A stretch of 64,000 nucleotides of DNA from Denitrovibrio sp. (GCA_002869185.1 PKTN01000005.1:248001-312000), one strand, 5' to 3'; counted from the stretch's first letter, positions 49,882 to 62,400 are shown. Notes: generated from the letters alone by a model not told the origin. Program-made: numbers and translations.

Positions 49882-52305
49882 ATGCGTACAAACATCAAAA
49901 TAAAGATCTTCGGAGTTGCTTTATTTGGTATTATTCTAATCACTCTATTTAATTCTTTCTTAGACTATAGGTCATTTAAGTCAACCTTATCCAAAACCAC
50001 AAAAGTGACTTTCAGCCAAGCAGAAAATAATCTTAAAAATGTTCTCGAGAGCGCATTTAAAAATTTATCTCTAACAGTTCATACTATTGCTACAGACCCT
50101 GAGATAACTCAGCTCTTTGCTGATGGTGACAGAGAAGGATTATCAAAGGCACTTGTGCCATACTACAAGTCTATCAAAGAGAAGTACGAAATTAGACAAT
50201 TTCAATTTCATCTACCTCCAGCAACAAGCTTTTTGCGTCTACATAAACCTAGTAAATTCGGTGATGACCTATCTGGTTTCAGAGCAACTGTAATCGAGAC
50301 GAATAAAACTAAAAAACCTATTACAGGGCTTGAAGTCGGTCGTGGCGGTCCCGGACTTAGAGTAGTATATCCAGTTTTTAATAAAGGTGTTCACGTTGGT
50401 AGTATCGAGTTTGGCGGTTCTATAAATAACATCGTTAAGCAGACTGCATCACTTTATGACATGCAGTACTCGATTGGTATCTTTGATGAGGTCTTCAAAA
50501 AGGCTCGTAGATTTGACACAAAACCAACAGACGTAATCAAAGATAATGTTGTTTACTACCTTCACTCTTATGATCATATGTCAACATTCCTAAGTCATGA
50601 CAAAAACGAAATATCTGTAAATGGTGATACATATGAGCTTTACTTTGTCGATCTGACTGACTTCACTGGAGCTACAGTTGGGAAGTTGCTCCTTGTGAAA
50701 AATGTACAAGAATCCATAACATCAGCGTGGAAATCACTAACTATAAAATTAGTAACCAATCTTGTTTTAGCAGTTATACTTTCTGTTATACTGCTTGTGA
50801 TTATTATCATTGTCCTCAAGCCACTTAGTAATTTCGCTCAGATGGCAAAAGAGTTAGCAAGTGGAAAGGGCGATCTATCGCAAAATGTACCAATAAGACT
50901 TCCTAATGCAACCAAGATAATGAAAACTGATTCTAGTGCTTTTAATAGTCACTCAGAATCTACACCTTGCTGGTACTACATGGGGGATTATGGAGACAAA
51001 TCCTGCCCTGCTCTTAAGAATGAAGCAACAACTTGCGAATTATGTAAGGTTTTTAAAACAGCTACTTCGGATGAGATTTCTGAAATGTCTGTCTACGTGA
51101 ACGTCTTTCTCAGAAATATTGAGAAGGATTTTGCACAGGCACTATATACTCTCTCCAATGCTAGTGAAGCAACTGTGCCTATATCAAATGGTATAGTGAG
51201 CGTTACCAGTAAGAGTGACGAAAATGTTACCCTCTCTTCACAAGTTGCCACTGCTAGTGAGGAGATGAGTGCAACTATCACAGAGATCGCTCAGAACAGT
51301 ACTGAATCTGCACATAAAGCTGAAAACACTGTTGAGCTTGCAGAAGAGGGCGGGAATGCCATTACGCATGCTGCTGAACTTTCATCTGAGGCGACATCAG
51401 TCCTTAATGCTCTAAAAGAAGAGATAGAAGGGCTTAAGACTAACGCAGAATCTATTGGTCAGGTTATTAATGTTATTGATGATATATCTGAGCAGACTAA
51501 TCTACTCGCACTTAATGCTGCAATAGAAGCCGCTAGGGCTGGTGAGCATGGGCGAGGGTTTGCTGTAGTTGCTGACGAGGTTAGGAAACTCGCTGAAAAG
51601 ACTCAAACCTCTACCAAAGAGATAGAAGGAATGGTTAACAGAATTCAGAGTGACGTTAACCACGTTATAGCATCGACTGACACAGTATCTGTCTCTGTCA
51701 TAAAACAGCAAGAGGTTGCATCAGGGTTATCAGATAATTTTACTAATATAGTCTCTGCAATTAGAGAGCTGAGTGATCTTGTAACAGGAATATCAGCAGC
51801 AGTTGAGGAGCAGTCTAGTGCTACTGGCGAAATAGCAAGTAGTGTAGAAAACGTTGCTCATCTTTCAAGCTCATCTAAAGATGTTGTTCACTCATTCGTG
51901 CAGGAGATCGATAGACTTCTTGAAAATATGGATAAACTCTCAGCTATGTTCAGCAGATTTAAGCTGAGCAGAAAAGGTACTATCTTTGCAAAGGCTAAGT
52001 TGGAATACCTCGGACTTACAAAGAAGGTATTTAACTGTTACCTTTCAAATTATTGTGATGGCTCATTCCCTAGTCAGTCAGCAACAGAGTTTGGTAGATA
52101 CCTCTCTACTGAATTCAGCTCACAGTTTCCATCTGAGAGCTCTGACCAGATAAGCCGTGCACTAAGTAACTATCACTCTGCATGTGAAAACTCTCTAAGA
52201 AGAGTAAGCGATGCAGTTGCGGATGGATCATCACTTGAGAATGTGGTCTCCAGCACACAAGAGCTGTGTGGGGTCTTTGACAATTTAATGGAAAAATACA
52301 TCTAA
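49882..52305 (+). CDS. methyl-accepting chemotaxis protein with Cache-like sensor, HAMP-linked Cys motif and degenerate CZB-like C-terminus
   Basis: Two TM segments, signalling core [74 protein letters not shown]-terminal [13 protein letters not shown]...[11 protein letters not shown]...[10 protein letters not shown]. Confidence 0.92.
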   Translation: MRTNIKIKIFGVALFGIILITLFNSFLDYRSFKSTLSKTTKVTFSQAENNLKNVLESAFKNLSLTVHTIATDPEITQLFADGDREGLSKALVPYYKSIKEKYEIRQFQFHLPPATSFLRLHKPSKFGDDLSGFRATVIETNKTKKPITGLEVGRGGPGLRVVYPVFNKGVHVGSIEFGGSINNIVKQTASLYDMQYSIGIFDEVFKKARRFDTKPTDVIKDNVVYYLHSYDHMSTFLSHDKNEISVNGDTYELYFVDLTDFTGATVGKLLLVKNVQESITSAWKSLTIKLVTNLVLAVILSVILLVIIIIVLKPLSNFAQMAKELASGKGDLSQNVPIRLPNATKIMKTDSSAFNSHSESTPCWYYMGDYGDKSCPALKNEATTCELCKVFKTATSDEISEMSVYVNVFLRNIEKDFAQALYTLSNASEATVPISNGIVSVTSKSDENVTLSSQVATASEEMSATITEIAQNSTESAHKAENTVELAEEGGNAITHAAELSSEATSVLNALKEEIEGLKTNAESIGQVINVIDDISEQTNLLALNAAIEAARAGEHGRGFAVVADEVRKLAEKTQTSTKEIEGMVNRIQSDVNHVIASTDTVSVSVIKQQEVASGLSDNFTNIVSAIRELSDLVTGISAAVEEQSSATGEIASSVENVAHLSSSSKDVVHSFVQEIDRLLENMDKLSAMFSRFKLSRKGTIFAKAKLEYLGLTKKVFNCYLSNYCDGSFPSQSATEFGRYLSTEFSSQFPSESSDQISRALSNYHSACENSLRRVSDAVADGSSLENVVSSTQELCGVFDNLMEKYI

Positions 52306-52306
52306 T

Positions 52307-52340
52307 AAAAAAAGGGCGGTCAACTGACCGCCCTTTCTCT
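52307..52340 (+). terminator. rho-independent terminator
   Basis: AAAGGGCGGTCAACTGACCGCCCTTTCTCTTTT. Confidence 0.85.
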
Positions 52341-52467
52341 TTTCTATTATAAACTAGAAACCTCTGCCAATAGAAATTATTAATTTTCTATACTATTAAC
52401 TAACATAAATTAATGCTTATTCTCTTTCTTCTTGCTATACTCTTCTCAATAATGCTAAAATTGATTA

Positions 52468-53136
52468 ATGCAATTGATTCTTAAAGGTGAAACAGTGCTT
52501 TATTTTGTTATTTGCTTCATAATTATATCATTTTTCTTATTCTTGAAATATTCATCAAACAACAAACTCAATAAGCTAGAGTATAAGATAGATCAATTTT
52601 GCAAAAGAGTAGGGAAAGACATTATAAGATTAAACCAGAACAGTGCCCCTAGTCTTGATATTGAAATAGACAGTGCAATATCCTTGAGAATCACTGCTTT
52701 TTTAGGAACTTTTAGAGAGGCTTATGGGGTTCAAATTTCACATGGATCTTTTGCTGATCATTACATGAATGCTGTCGAAGCAAATGACTTCTATTATTTA
52801 AGAAAAGCTCATCTTCATATTATCAATGAATTCAATATTTCAAAAAATGATTTTGCATTAGTACTTCTTGATCGCTTTATAAAAACTCAGCCTCCAAATG
52901 TTTTATTTTTTCAAGAGATTACAAATGATGAGTTCCCAGATTATGAAAACTATTATTCAACTTTCATCGAAACTATGAAGGAGCTAGATAAAGATTCAGT
53001 TTCTAGCAATCTTCACTGGATAGAATTAACCGATGATCAGTTTGTCAAGGATGCATTTAAAGATCTAATTGCCCCTAGAGTGCTTGCACGCCACGTCTAC
53101 AATAACCGGGTATCTATATTAAAAAACATTAAGTAG
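52468..53136 (+). CDS. hypothetical protein with one N-terminal TM segment
   Basis: Open frame bounded by terminators; alternative GTG start at 52495 after AAGGTG; no family recognised. Confidence 0.65.
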   Translation: MQLILKGETVLYFVICFIIISFFLFLKYSSNNKLNKLEYKIDQFCKRVGKDIIRLNQNSAPSLDIEIDSAISLRITAFLGTFREAYGVQISHGSFADHYMNAVEANDFYYLRKAHLHIINEFNISKNDFALVLLDRFIKTQPPNVLFFQEITNDEFPDYENYYSTFIETMKELDKDSVSSNLHWIELTDDQFVKDAFKDLIAPRVLARHVYNNRVSILKNIK

Positions 53137-53200
53137 TTTTATAAGTAAAATGGGCAATCAATTGTCTACCCTTTCTATTTTCAATCTTATAAAACCGATA

Positions 53201-53230
53201 CTAAAAAAAGGGCGGCTAAAAGCCACCCCC
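53201..53230 (-). terminator. rho-independent terminator of pta-ackA
   Basis: Minus strand GGGGGTGGCTTTTAGCCGCCCTTTTTTT. Confidence 0.8.
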
Positions 53231-53263
53231 TATATTATTAATTTGCCTATTGGCTCTTACTTA

Positions 53264-54514
53264 TTATTTAAGGAATGAGTAAGGATGCTCTGTGTGAGGC
53301 AAGTAATTATCATTAAGGATAGCCACAACGTCCTCCACAAAAACAAGCTCTTCGTTTGTAGGAATCACAAACACCTTAACCTTAGATTCTGGTGTAGAAA
53401 TCTCTGTCTCACCGTGCTTTGAAAAAGTACTTAGGTTCTTCTCTTTATCAACGATGATTCCCATATTCTCAAGTCCTTCAACAGCCATCTGGCGGATTGC
53501 ACCAGCGTTTTCACCAACACCAGCAGTAAAAACGATTGCGTCTACTCTTCCGAGTACTGCATAGTAGGAACCAATATATTTGCGAAGCCTATAACCCTCT
53601 ACATCAGTCGAGAGGGAGCAACGGTGCTTAAATTCATCATCTTCACATGCAAGGACATCACGACTGTCTGTATATCTACCTGTGATACCAAGTACACCTG
53701 ATTTTTTGTTAAGGATGTTATCCATTGTCTTAGCATCAACATCGAGTTGTTGTTGCATAAAGAGTGGGATAGCTGGGTCGATGTCACCACATCTTGTTCC
53801 CATCATAGCTCCCTCAAGTGGAGTCAGCCCCATAGATGTATCTACTGACACACCATTTTTGATCGCTGCGTGAGAAACACCATTACCAATATGCATAGTG
53901 ATGATGTTACAATCTTTCGCATCCTTACCGAGAAGGCAAGCTGCACGCTTAGAAACGTAAAGGTGACTTGTTCCGTGGAAACCGTAGCGTCTAACACCAT
54001 ATTCTTCGTACCACTCATAAGGGACTGGATAGATGAAAGCTTCCTCAGGCATTGTCTGGTGGAAAGCTGTATCGAAGATAGCAACATGCGGGATATTAGG
54101 CATAACCTTTTGAGCCGCTCTGATACCTGCAAGGTTTGGTGGGTTATGCAGTGGAGCGAGGTGTTGAACATCTTCTATCGTTTTAATTACTTCTTCTGTA
54201 AGGAGAACGCTACTTGCGAACTTATCTCCACCATGAACAACTCTGTGTCCAACAGCGGATATCTTATCCATACTCTCAACAACAGCAGACTCGCCTTTAG
54301 TAAGTGTTTTTACTATGAGACTGATCGCTGTTGAGTGATCGTGACACTCATACTCTTCTCTATAATTATCTTTACCTTCTGGTTCATGAACGATGAAAGA
54401 ATCACCAATACCGATTCTCTCCACAACACCTTTCGCTATAACAGCTTTATTTGTCCAATCGTATAGCTGATACTTAACGGAAGAACTTCCGCAGTTAAGT
54501 GCTAATATATCCAT
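53264..54514 (-). CDS. ackA: acetate kinase
   Basis: LALNCGSSSVKYQLYD, GHRVVHGGDKF, FDTAFHQTMP, GFHGTSH, FTAGVGENAG. Confidence 0.97.
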   Translation of the reverse strand: MDILALNCGSSSVKYQLYDWTNKAVIAKGVVERIGIGDSFIVHEPEGKDNYREEYECHDHSTAISLIVKTLTKGESAVVESMDKISAVGHRVVHGGDKFASSVLLTEEVIKTIEDVQHLAPLHNPPNLAGIRAAQKVMPNIPHVAIFDTAFHQTMPEEAFIYPVPYEWYEEYGVRRYGFHGTSHLYVSKRAACLLGKDAKDCNIITMHIGNGVSHAAIKNGVSVDTSMGLTPLEGAMMGTRCGDIDPAIPLFMQQQLDVDAKTMDNILNKKSGVLGITGRYTDSRDVLACEDDEFKHRCSLSTDVEGYRLRKYIGSYYAVLGRVDAIVFTAGVGENAGAIRQMAVEGLENMGIIVDKEKNLSTFSKHGETEISTPESKVKVFVIPTNEELVFVEDVVAILNDNYLPHTEHPYSFLK

Positions 54515-54528
54515 TATTTTTTTACCCC

Positions 54529-55518
54529 TTAGTCAGCCTGAAGAGCTGTAATAGCTGCAACATTGACTATATCCATATATTTACATCCTCTTGAGAGGTC
54601 GTTTACAGGTTTAGCGAGACCCTGAATAACAGGTCCGATCTCCTCTGCACCAGCGATTCTCTCCACAAGTTTGTAGCCGATGTTACCAGCGTCTAGTGTA
54701 GGGAATACAAGTACGTTTGCTTTACCAGCCACTTCGCTACTAGGAGCCTTCTTAGCACCAACAGCCTCAAGAAGGGCTGCATCAGCCTGGAGCTCACCGT
54801 CGATAGCGAGATCAGGAGCAAGCTCTTTAGCTATAGCAAGAGCTTCGATAACCTTGTCTGCGTCAGGGTGTGAAGCAGATCCTTTTGTTGAGAAAGAGAG
54901 CATAGCCACCTTCGGCTCAACCTCAAGGAATGACTTACAGCTTGCCGCTGATGAAACTGCGATCTCTGCAAGCGTCTTCGCATCTGGGTTAGGGTTAACA
55001 GCACAGTCAGCAAAAAGGACAGCACCATTCTCTCCAAACTCAGGCTTAGGCGTTACCATAATGAATGAGCTAGAGACTGTCTTCATCCCTTTCATTGTAC
55101 CGATAACACGGATAGCAGCACGAAGAACATCACCTGTTGTGTGACATGCACCAGTTACGGCACCGTCTGCAATCCCTTTCTGAACGAGCATACAACCGAA
55201 ATAAAGAACGTCTTTCATAGACTCGGAAGCCTCTTCCATAGACATTCCTTTAGCTTTTCTGCTGTCAAAATATGTATTTGTAAAATCTTCTAGATATTCG
55301 CTTTTTGCAGGCTCGATAATAGTACATCTAACTTCATAGCCTTTTGCATCGAATGCTTTTTTGATCTCTGCTTCGTTTCCAAGAAGGATAACTTTGCAAA
55401 GTCCGTTCTCTGCGAGAGCATTGGCTGCATCAATAGTTCTTTCGTCTTCGCCCTCAGGCAGGACTATAGTCTTGTTTCTGGTTTTTGCAATTCCCCAGAA
55501 TTTGTCCATCAGTGACAT
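54529..55518 (-). CDS. pta: phosphate acetyltransferase
   Basis: [57 protein letters not shown]. Confidence 0.95.
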   Translation of the reverse strand: MSLMDKFWGIAKTRNKTIVLPEGEDERTIDAANALAENGLCKVILLGNEAEIKKAFDAKGYEVRCTIIEPAKSEYLEDFTNTYFDSRKAKGMSMEEASESMKDVLYFGCMLVQKGIADGAVTGACHTTGDVLRAAIRVIGTMKGMKTVSSSFIMVTPKPEFGENGAVLFADCAVNPNPDAKTLAEIAVSSAASCKSFLEVEPKVAMLSFSTKGSASHPDADKVIEALAIAKELAPDLAIDGELQADAALLEAVGAKKAPSSEVAGKANVLVFPTLDAGNIGYKLVERIAGAEEIGPVIQGLAKPVNDLSRGCKYMDIVNVAAITALQAD

Positions 55519-55794
55519 GACATACCTCCGAAATTATAAATCGTATCTATGTTACTACCCTGTATTATCAAAAAACTCAATACTCTTTTTCTTGTTACTG
55601 AATAATACTGGTATTTTTTTCTTTACTATTATAAATGACTAACGAAATCAGCACACTCCAAAATAAAACATGCTGATTCTTTTTATAAACAATTCTAGAA
55701 CAACTTTTTACTAATTATCTCGTATATTAATAACAGGAACTTAAAAATATTGCAAGTTGCCATAAGTTTTTTTTAGATATAAAATACCTGATAT

Positions 55795-57171
55795 ATGAAC
55801 AAGTCAACCTACCTATGCACTACAGAAATTCAAGCAGATGCTCACTCAGCATTCGAGTGGCACGAAAGAGAAGGTGCACTTTTACGTCTCACTCCTCCTT
55901 GGGAATCTATTGAGTTGCTAGAAAAAAACGACGGTATAGATGTCGGCGCCACATGTACACTGAATGTAGGTACAGGCTTTTTTAGCATCCCATGGCAAGC
56001 CGAACACATAGAATACTATAAAGACAAGCACTTTAAAGACAGGCAAAACTCTGGACCCTTCTCACTTTGGGAACATTCACACGATTTTGATGAAAACGAT
56101 AACAAAACAACAATCACAGATACAGTGGAATATAAATTACCACTCCATTTCATATCGAAGTATGTAGCAGGATGGTTTGTCAGGACAAAACTTGAACGTA
56201 TGTTTGCATATAGACAAAATGTCTCGAAAAACGACATTGAAATTCTTAATGAATACAAACAGGAACCACAAACCATCGTAGTCTCTGGCTCAACAGGGGC
56301 TGTAGGTTCAGCACTTATACCTTATCTTCAGACTCAAGGGCACAATGTTGTACGTTTGGTAAGGAATGAAAGACAGCTTTGCATTGGTGATGTCTGCTGG
56401 AATCCAAATGCCGATGTTATAGAAGATATGTTCGAAGAGGCTGACGTGATGATACATCTGGCTGGCGAGCCTATCGGTGACGAAAACTGGACCAATGATA
56501 AAAAACTATCAATAGTAGACAGCAGGGTTCGTAGCACTAGCTTACTTGCTAAAACTATATCTAATATGAAAAAACCACCTAAACTCCTTATATGTGCGTC
56601 CGCTATTGGATACTATGGAGATGGTGGCAAAGAATAACTTGATGAAAACTCTCCAAACGGAAAAGACTTCATCTCTCATGTTTGCCTTCAATGGGAAAGA
56701 GCGGCCAAAGCAGCAGAAGAAAAAGGTATAAGAGTTGTCTACTTAAGAATAGGCGTTGCACTCACACCAGCTGGCGGAGCACTTCAACGTACACACAAAC
56801 TTTTTTCTTACGGGCTAGGAACAATACTAGGGAGTGGAAAACAATACCTAAGTTGGGTTAGCATGGATGATGTCCTCTACGCAATCACTCATATAATGAA
56901 TACAGAGTCATTAAGTGGCCCAGTTAATCTCACTTCACCTAATGCTGTAAGGTGGTCTGATTTTGCCAACACCTTGGCAAGCGTACTAAAAAGACCAAGG
57001 TTCTTGAGAATTCCCGAATGGCTCATAAGAATGGTTTATGGTCAAATGGGTCAAGAGGTTTTGCTTTCAAGTGTTAATGTCAAACCTAAAAAGCTGCTTG
57101 AAAGCGGTTTCAGATTTAGATATCCTCTATTAAGGGATGCACTCAACCATTTGTTAGGGAGAAAACTATGA
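55795..57171 (+). pseudogene. SRPBCC domain fused to TIGR01777-type SDR epimerase, interrupted by in-frame TAA (56635-56637)
   Basis: VVSGSTGAVGSALIPYL...HLAGEPIGDENW...LLICASAIGYYGDGGKE*LDENSPNGKDFISHVCLQWERAAKAAEEKGIRVVYLRIGVAL...; same frame on both sides. Confidence 0.87.
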
Positions 57172-58265
57172 GTAAATCACTCCGTCTCACCTTTATGACA
57201 ACAATGACTATAGCCCTATCCTTTGGTTTTATGCATCACTTCATACCTAACTATAATTTCGAACGTCTTCATATATTCCTATTTAACCTTTGTACAGGCG
57301 GAACAATCATCCTTTATTTCACAATGGATAAAGGACGAATGACTAAAAGGCTCTATCTTTTCTTTGTGTTATCTTTTGCATACGCATTTCTAGCTTTCTT
57401 TGAATACTACATGCTTGCAATACTTGTATCTCTCGTTCTTTTTGTTATTGTTGAATCAGTAAGGAATATGAAATTTAATTTCTTTCCGTCAGATTTTTTT
57501 ACTTTAAAAGTCCCTTCTGCAAAGAAGTTTCATCACGCTTCACTACTATGCTTATCAATTGGTCTTCTTATATCAATAGTGGCAATTATCAATCAGGAGT
57601 ACTACACTTTTATACATTCAGAAAAACTCACTCTGAACACTTTCTTTCTAGGTTTCTCTTTTCCTGTGTCACTCATCTCACTTAGTGTCATGTTCACCAC
57701 TATGCATAAGGCTAATAATAATATCTTTAGGTTACTAAAAGTAATCTGCTTTTGGACTATCACATTTGGTGTTGTTATATTTTTTGTCTTCATCCTATTT
57801 GAAGCGATCTTCTTAGAGCTTACCATATCTATTATTCTCTTCTTTGCTGTATCATGTGTTTTATACCTATATATAAAGCTCGGTATAAAAGAACAACAGA
57901 AAGCATACCTAACTTCAGGTATATTCTTCTTGTTGATGACTTCTGTCTCAGGGGTTATCTACATACTTATATATGCCTACGGATACACTGACCCTATATA
58001 TAAGGATATGACTATCGTTTATCACAGGACACTTGCTCTTTACGGATGGAATATAAGTGGTCTAGCTGTCATCTGCAGATTTAAAGATTTTCCTATCATG
58101 TTACATTCTGGCCCAGCAATAATTTTGCACTGGTTAATAGTTGCCATTTTGGCGCAAATATCATTTTTTAATTCTAATTTTGTGCTAATAACAATAGCAA
58201 TCTATTTATTGTTCCTTTTCGCTATCTTCTTCTCCAAAGGTACACACAAGATGAAAGATTTTTAA
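57168..58265 (+). CDS. polytopic integral membrane protein of unknown function
   Basis: Many predicted TM helices with conserved-looking His residues (MHHFIPNY, YHRTLALYGWN); overlaps preceding gene end by 4 nt. Confidence 0.7.
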   Translation: MSKSLRLTFMTTMTIALSFGFMHHFIPNYNFERLHIFLFNLCTGGTIILYFTMDKGRMTKRLYLFFVLSFAYAFLAFFEYYMLAILVSLVLFVIVESVRNMKFNFFPSDFFTLKVPSAKKFHHASLLCLSIGLLISIVAIINQEYYTFIHSEKLTLNTFFLGFSFPVSLISLSVMFTTMHKANNNIFRLLKVICFWTITFGVVIFFVFILFEAIFLELTISIILFFAVSCVLYLYIKLGIKEQQKAYLTSGIFFLLMTSVSGVIYILIYAYGYTDPIYKDMTIVYHRTLALYGWNISGLAVICRFKDFPIMLHSGPAIILHWLIVAILAQISFFNSNFVLITIAIYLLFLFAIFFSKGTHKMKDF

Positions 58266-58321
58266 AGAAATATTGAACGAATGTACACCCAGTGATATAG
58301 TTAAGTTGAGGTATATTATTT

Positions 58322-59428
58322 ATGATGCGTGGTTTTACAAAGTCTATAACATTCATTACTGTCTTTTTAGTGGCAACGATCTGCCATCAATTTGACACAT
58401 CAGGTTATATCACTATTGATAAGTACCTAGATGACCATCAAGAACAAAAGCTTCTAATGAAATCTTTTTCAGATATCGTCTCATCATACGCAATACCAAT
58501 TGGCTTTCATATGAACAGAAACGTCAAAATCGCCGCTGTTTACCCTTGTATACAAAAGTCTAATTATTGGCGAGACAGTGTTACCTCTATGGAAAAGCGC
58601 CTCGATGAACTTGGAATTAGATATGAAACAGCTCGTTTCTTTAGCAAACCTTCAGGTGATTTTAGACTTCAGGTAAAGCAGTTCGCAGATGCTATTAAAG
58701 CTGGCTCGGATTATATAACCATCTCAGTTGATAATGAAAATATGAAACGTTTAGTATCCACTGTTCTAGCTAAGAAAAAACCTAAGATATTTATACAAAA
58801 CCTAACAACTCCGACCAAAGAATGGCAAAGTAATCCTCCATATATGTATGTAGGGTTCGACCACGTGGAAGGAGCAAAAATCATCGCAGATCAGTACAGC
58901 AAAATATTCCCAAAAGGTGCCAGCTATATTTTGCTTTATGGTCCAAAAGGTACAGTTAGTTCCCTGCGTGGTGGTGGTTTTGAAAGCTATGCTCTTGCAA
59001 AAGGGTTCACTCCAGCAGCTAAATTCTACACAGATTTTGATGCTGACAAAGCATACAATGCCGTAAATGATGCCTTGAAGAGATTCCCAAATATCTCTTT
59101 TATCTACGCTTGCTCAACAGACATTGCCATCGGAGCATCAAGAGCACTAGAAGAGCTTGGACTACTCAACAAAGTTATTGTAAATGGCTGGGGTGGCACT
59201 CTCAAAGAACTAAACCTAATAAAGCAAAATAAACTAGACTTTACTGTAATGAGAATGAATGACGATAACGGCGTAGCAATAGCAGAAGCTATTAAGCTCG
59301 ACTTAATAAATAATGCAGATATGGCTCCACAGATATTTAGCGGTGAGTTCGTGACCGTTACTAAAGAGATGACTAATGAAGCTATAGATAGTTTGATAGA
59401 GAGGGCATTAAGATACTCAAAAAAATAA
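58322..59428 (+). CDS. luxP: LuxP-like periplasmic autoinducer-2 binding protein
   Basis: YITIDKYLDDHQEQ, VYPCIQKSNYW, IQNLTTPTKEW, YVGFDHVEGAK, FIYACSTDIAIGA, VNGWGG, FTVMRMNDDNGVAIAEAIK; closely resembles Vibrio LuxP as recalled. Confidence 0.88.
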   Translation: MMRGFTKSITFITVFLVATICHQFDTSGYITIDKYLDDHQEQKLLMKSFSDIVSSYAIPIGFHMNRNVKIAAVYPCIQKSNYWRDSVTSMEKRLDELGIRYETARFFSKPSGDFRLQVKQFADAIKAGSDYITISVDNENMKRLVSTVLAKKKPKIFIQNLTTPTKEWQSNPPYMYVGFDHVEGAKIIADQYSKIFPKGASYILLYGPKGTVSSLRGGGFESYALAKGFTPAAKFYTDFDADKAYNAVNDALKRFPNISFIYACSTDIAIGASRALEELGLLNKVIVNGWGGTLKELNLIKQNKLDFTVMRMNDDNGVAIAEAIKLDLINNADMAPQIFSGEFVTVTKEMTNEAIDSLIERALRYSKK

Positions 59429-62400
59429 GTAATCCCCATGGGCTAAGACTATATTCATTTTTTATCGTCTCTATTATCTCTATGGCAGTAATACTATCTG
59501 TTGCTATGTTCTTAATGAATGACAAATTCCTTACGAAGACATTCGCTAAGAAGTCTTCTGAGATAACAAGCATTAACACTAATATAGCTAGCATGATCAT
59601 TGGTAAACAATCTTCTTTGCTTTCAAATTCTATTAAAGATATGGGTTTTTTGCTCTCGTCTAAAGCTTCTTTATACTTAAATGGCAATATCGATGCATTC
59701 GAGAATGCTATGCTAGCTCTTTATGATGAATCCTTTGCAAAAGACATAGACGTTTTCTTCTTTCAATCTGCAAATGGCAAGTATGTATTTAATGCTAGTT
59801 CCCCATTTTATGACACAAGCAGAATAATTAACTACATGATGGCAAACAGTCGCTTTCTCCAAGAGGGGACAAGGATTATACAGTCAGAATCAACAGATGG
59901 AACGCTCATAGCTCTATAAGGATCCTCAGAGGTCGTTAGCGAAGTAACAGGGGAGCTGATTGGTTATTTTTATGCAGGAATTTTAATTAATAATTCTTCT
60001 GAGATCATCGGAGAGATATTAGATTCAACAAATTTGTCTGAAGCAGCCATCATATACGGTGACAATATTATTTCTGGTGAGACAGTCAAGGATAGAGATA
60101 CCATAATTTCACTATGCTATAACCAAAAAAATATCCAAATCATCAATAATGAGGTTGTTCACTGTTCTGACGTACAACTCGGCAACAACGGATTAACTCT
60201 TAAATTTTATCAGTCATTACCAGACTCATTTGTCTCCAACATCAATCAACAAAACAAAAAGATGCTGTATGCTGCCATATCAATCGTCTTTTTAGTAACA
60301 ATCATAGCTGGCTATATCGTAAACTTGCTAACAGTAAATTCGCTATATAGGTTAGTTGATTTTACTAAAGAAGTACTCTCAAGTAATGAAGCTATACATT
60401 ATAAACAATCTATAATATTTGAGTTCAATCTTCTCGCTGAGCAGATTTCTATTGTTAGCAAAGACCTAACAGAGACTCAAACTTATTTAAAAAACCTTAT
60501 AACCAATGCAGAGGCACCTATATCAATATGGGACAACAAAGGCAACATCGCACTTTTTAACAGTTCATTAGAAAGACTCTCAGGCCTAGACAGCGCTAGT
60601 GTTGTAGGTAAGCACCTCAGTCATATTTATAATATTTTTCCTGATGCTAATGTAGCTGTAACTGGCTCATCTAAACAAAAAGCCACCAAGTTTGAATCGG
60701 CCGTAACTAATTCTAAAACTAACGTTACAAAATACATAATCTGGAATCTTACTGACATATTCACTGACAATAACTATGTGGGTACAATCCTGCAAGGTAT
60801 TGATATTACTGAGCGTAAAGAGTCCGAAGCTAAATTACTTCTAGCTTCAAAAGTCTTTGAAAACACCCTCGATGGCATGCTCATTATTGACGCTAAAGGG
60901 AACATTATCTCTTCAAACTCTGCCTATTCTTCAATAACAGGTTTTAAAGAGGATGAAGTTAAGGGCAAGAATGTAATGTCATTACGAACATATAAGCATG
61001 ACCATATATTCTACAAAAATGTATGGAAGAGCCTGTATAGGTATGGCAGATGGAGCGGTGAAGCATGGCAGATAAAAAAGGATGGTCCACCTTTTCCATC
61101 TATCTTAACCATATCATGCATTAGAGACTCAAAAGGGAAGATTACAAATTACATAACTGTTATACACGACATCACCGAAAGAAAAAGTTATGAAGACCAC
61201 ATTAGACATCAGGCTACACATGACCTCTTAACTGGGCTTCCTAACAGGCTTCACTTTAATAATGTCTTAGATAAAGCTATTCAAGAAGATGATAAATCAT
61301 ACAAAATTGCCGTCCTATTTTTGGACCTAGATAGATTTAAAAACCTCAATGATACTCTCGGCCACACCACAGGTGATAGAGTTCTTGAAATTATCGCAGA
61401 GAGGATCAAAAACAAGACAAAGGATTCAACCACTGTTGCTCGCTTTGGTGGTGACGAATTCAGTATCCTTTTTACTGATCTCAAAAACAGAGAAGAAGCA
61501 GTACTTAGGGCTCAAAATATTATCAATAAGGTATCTGAACCAATTACAATTCAAGGCTATGAGCTTTTCATACAATTAAGCGCTGGTCTTAGCTTTTATC
61601 CTGAGAATGGTGACAGCACCTCAGAGCTCATAAAAAACTCTGAAATAGCTATGTACCAAGCAAAACAGAAAGGACGTAACAATCTCCAGCACTTCACGGG
61701 CGGTCTAGATACTCTCCTTCGCGACAGACTCATCATGGAATCTAAGCTAAACAGAGCTATCGAAAATAATGAACTAACACTCTTTTATCAACCTAAGATT
61801 TCTATAGGAGACATGAAAGTAATGGGAATGGAAGCTTTACTCCGCTGGAATAATCCAGAGCTAGGTAATGTCCCACCAGATGTTTTTATACCTATAGCAG
61901 AAGAGAATGGTCTTATACTCCCAATAGGCGAATGGGTTATTACTCAAGCATTAAAAGACACCACAGCACTCCACAAAGAGGGCTTTGACTCTCTTAAAAT
62001 AGCAGTGAACCTTAGTCTCAGACAATTTATGAAAAAGGACCTTGTCCCTTTTGTTAATAAATCAATTGCTGAATCCGGAATCAAAGATATGGGTTTTGAG
62101 TTTGAAATCACAGAGAGCATCTTCACTGAAGACCTCTCCACTATCTCTAAAATAATGGCTGATATTAGTGACTTAAATATAAAATTTGCTATTGATGATT
62201 TTGGTACTGGTTACAGCTCGATAGGTTATTTGAAAAAGATGCCTATTAGCACACTAAAAATTGATAGAAGCTATATCAACTCTATAGACCACGACCAAGA
62301 GAACGAATCTATAGTCTCTTCTGTCATCCTAATGGCTAAAAGCCTAGGACTAACAGTTGTCGCAGAGGGAGCAGAGAAGAAAGAACAGGTTGATCTGCTT

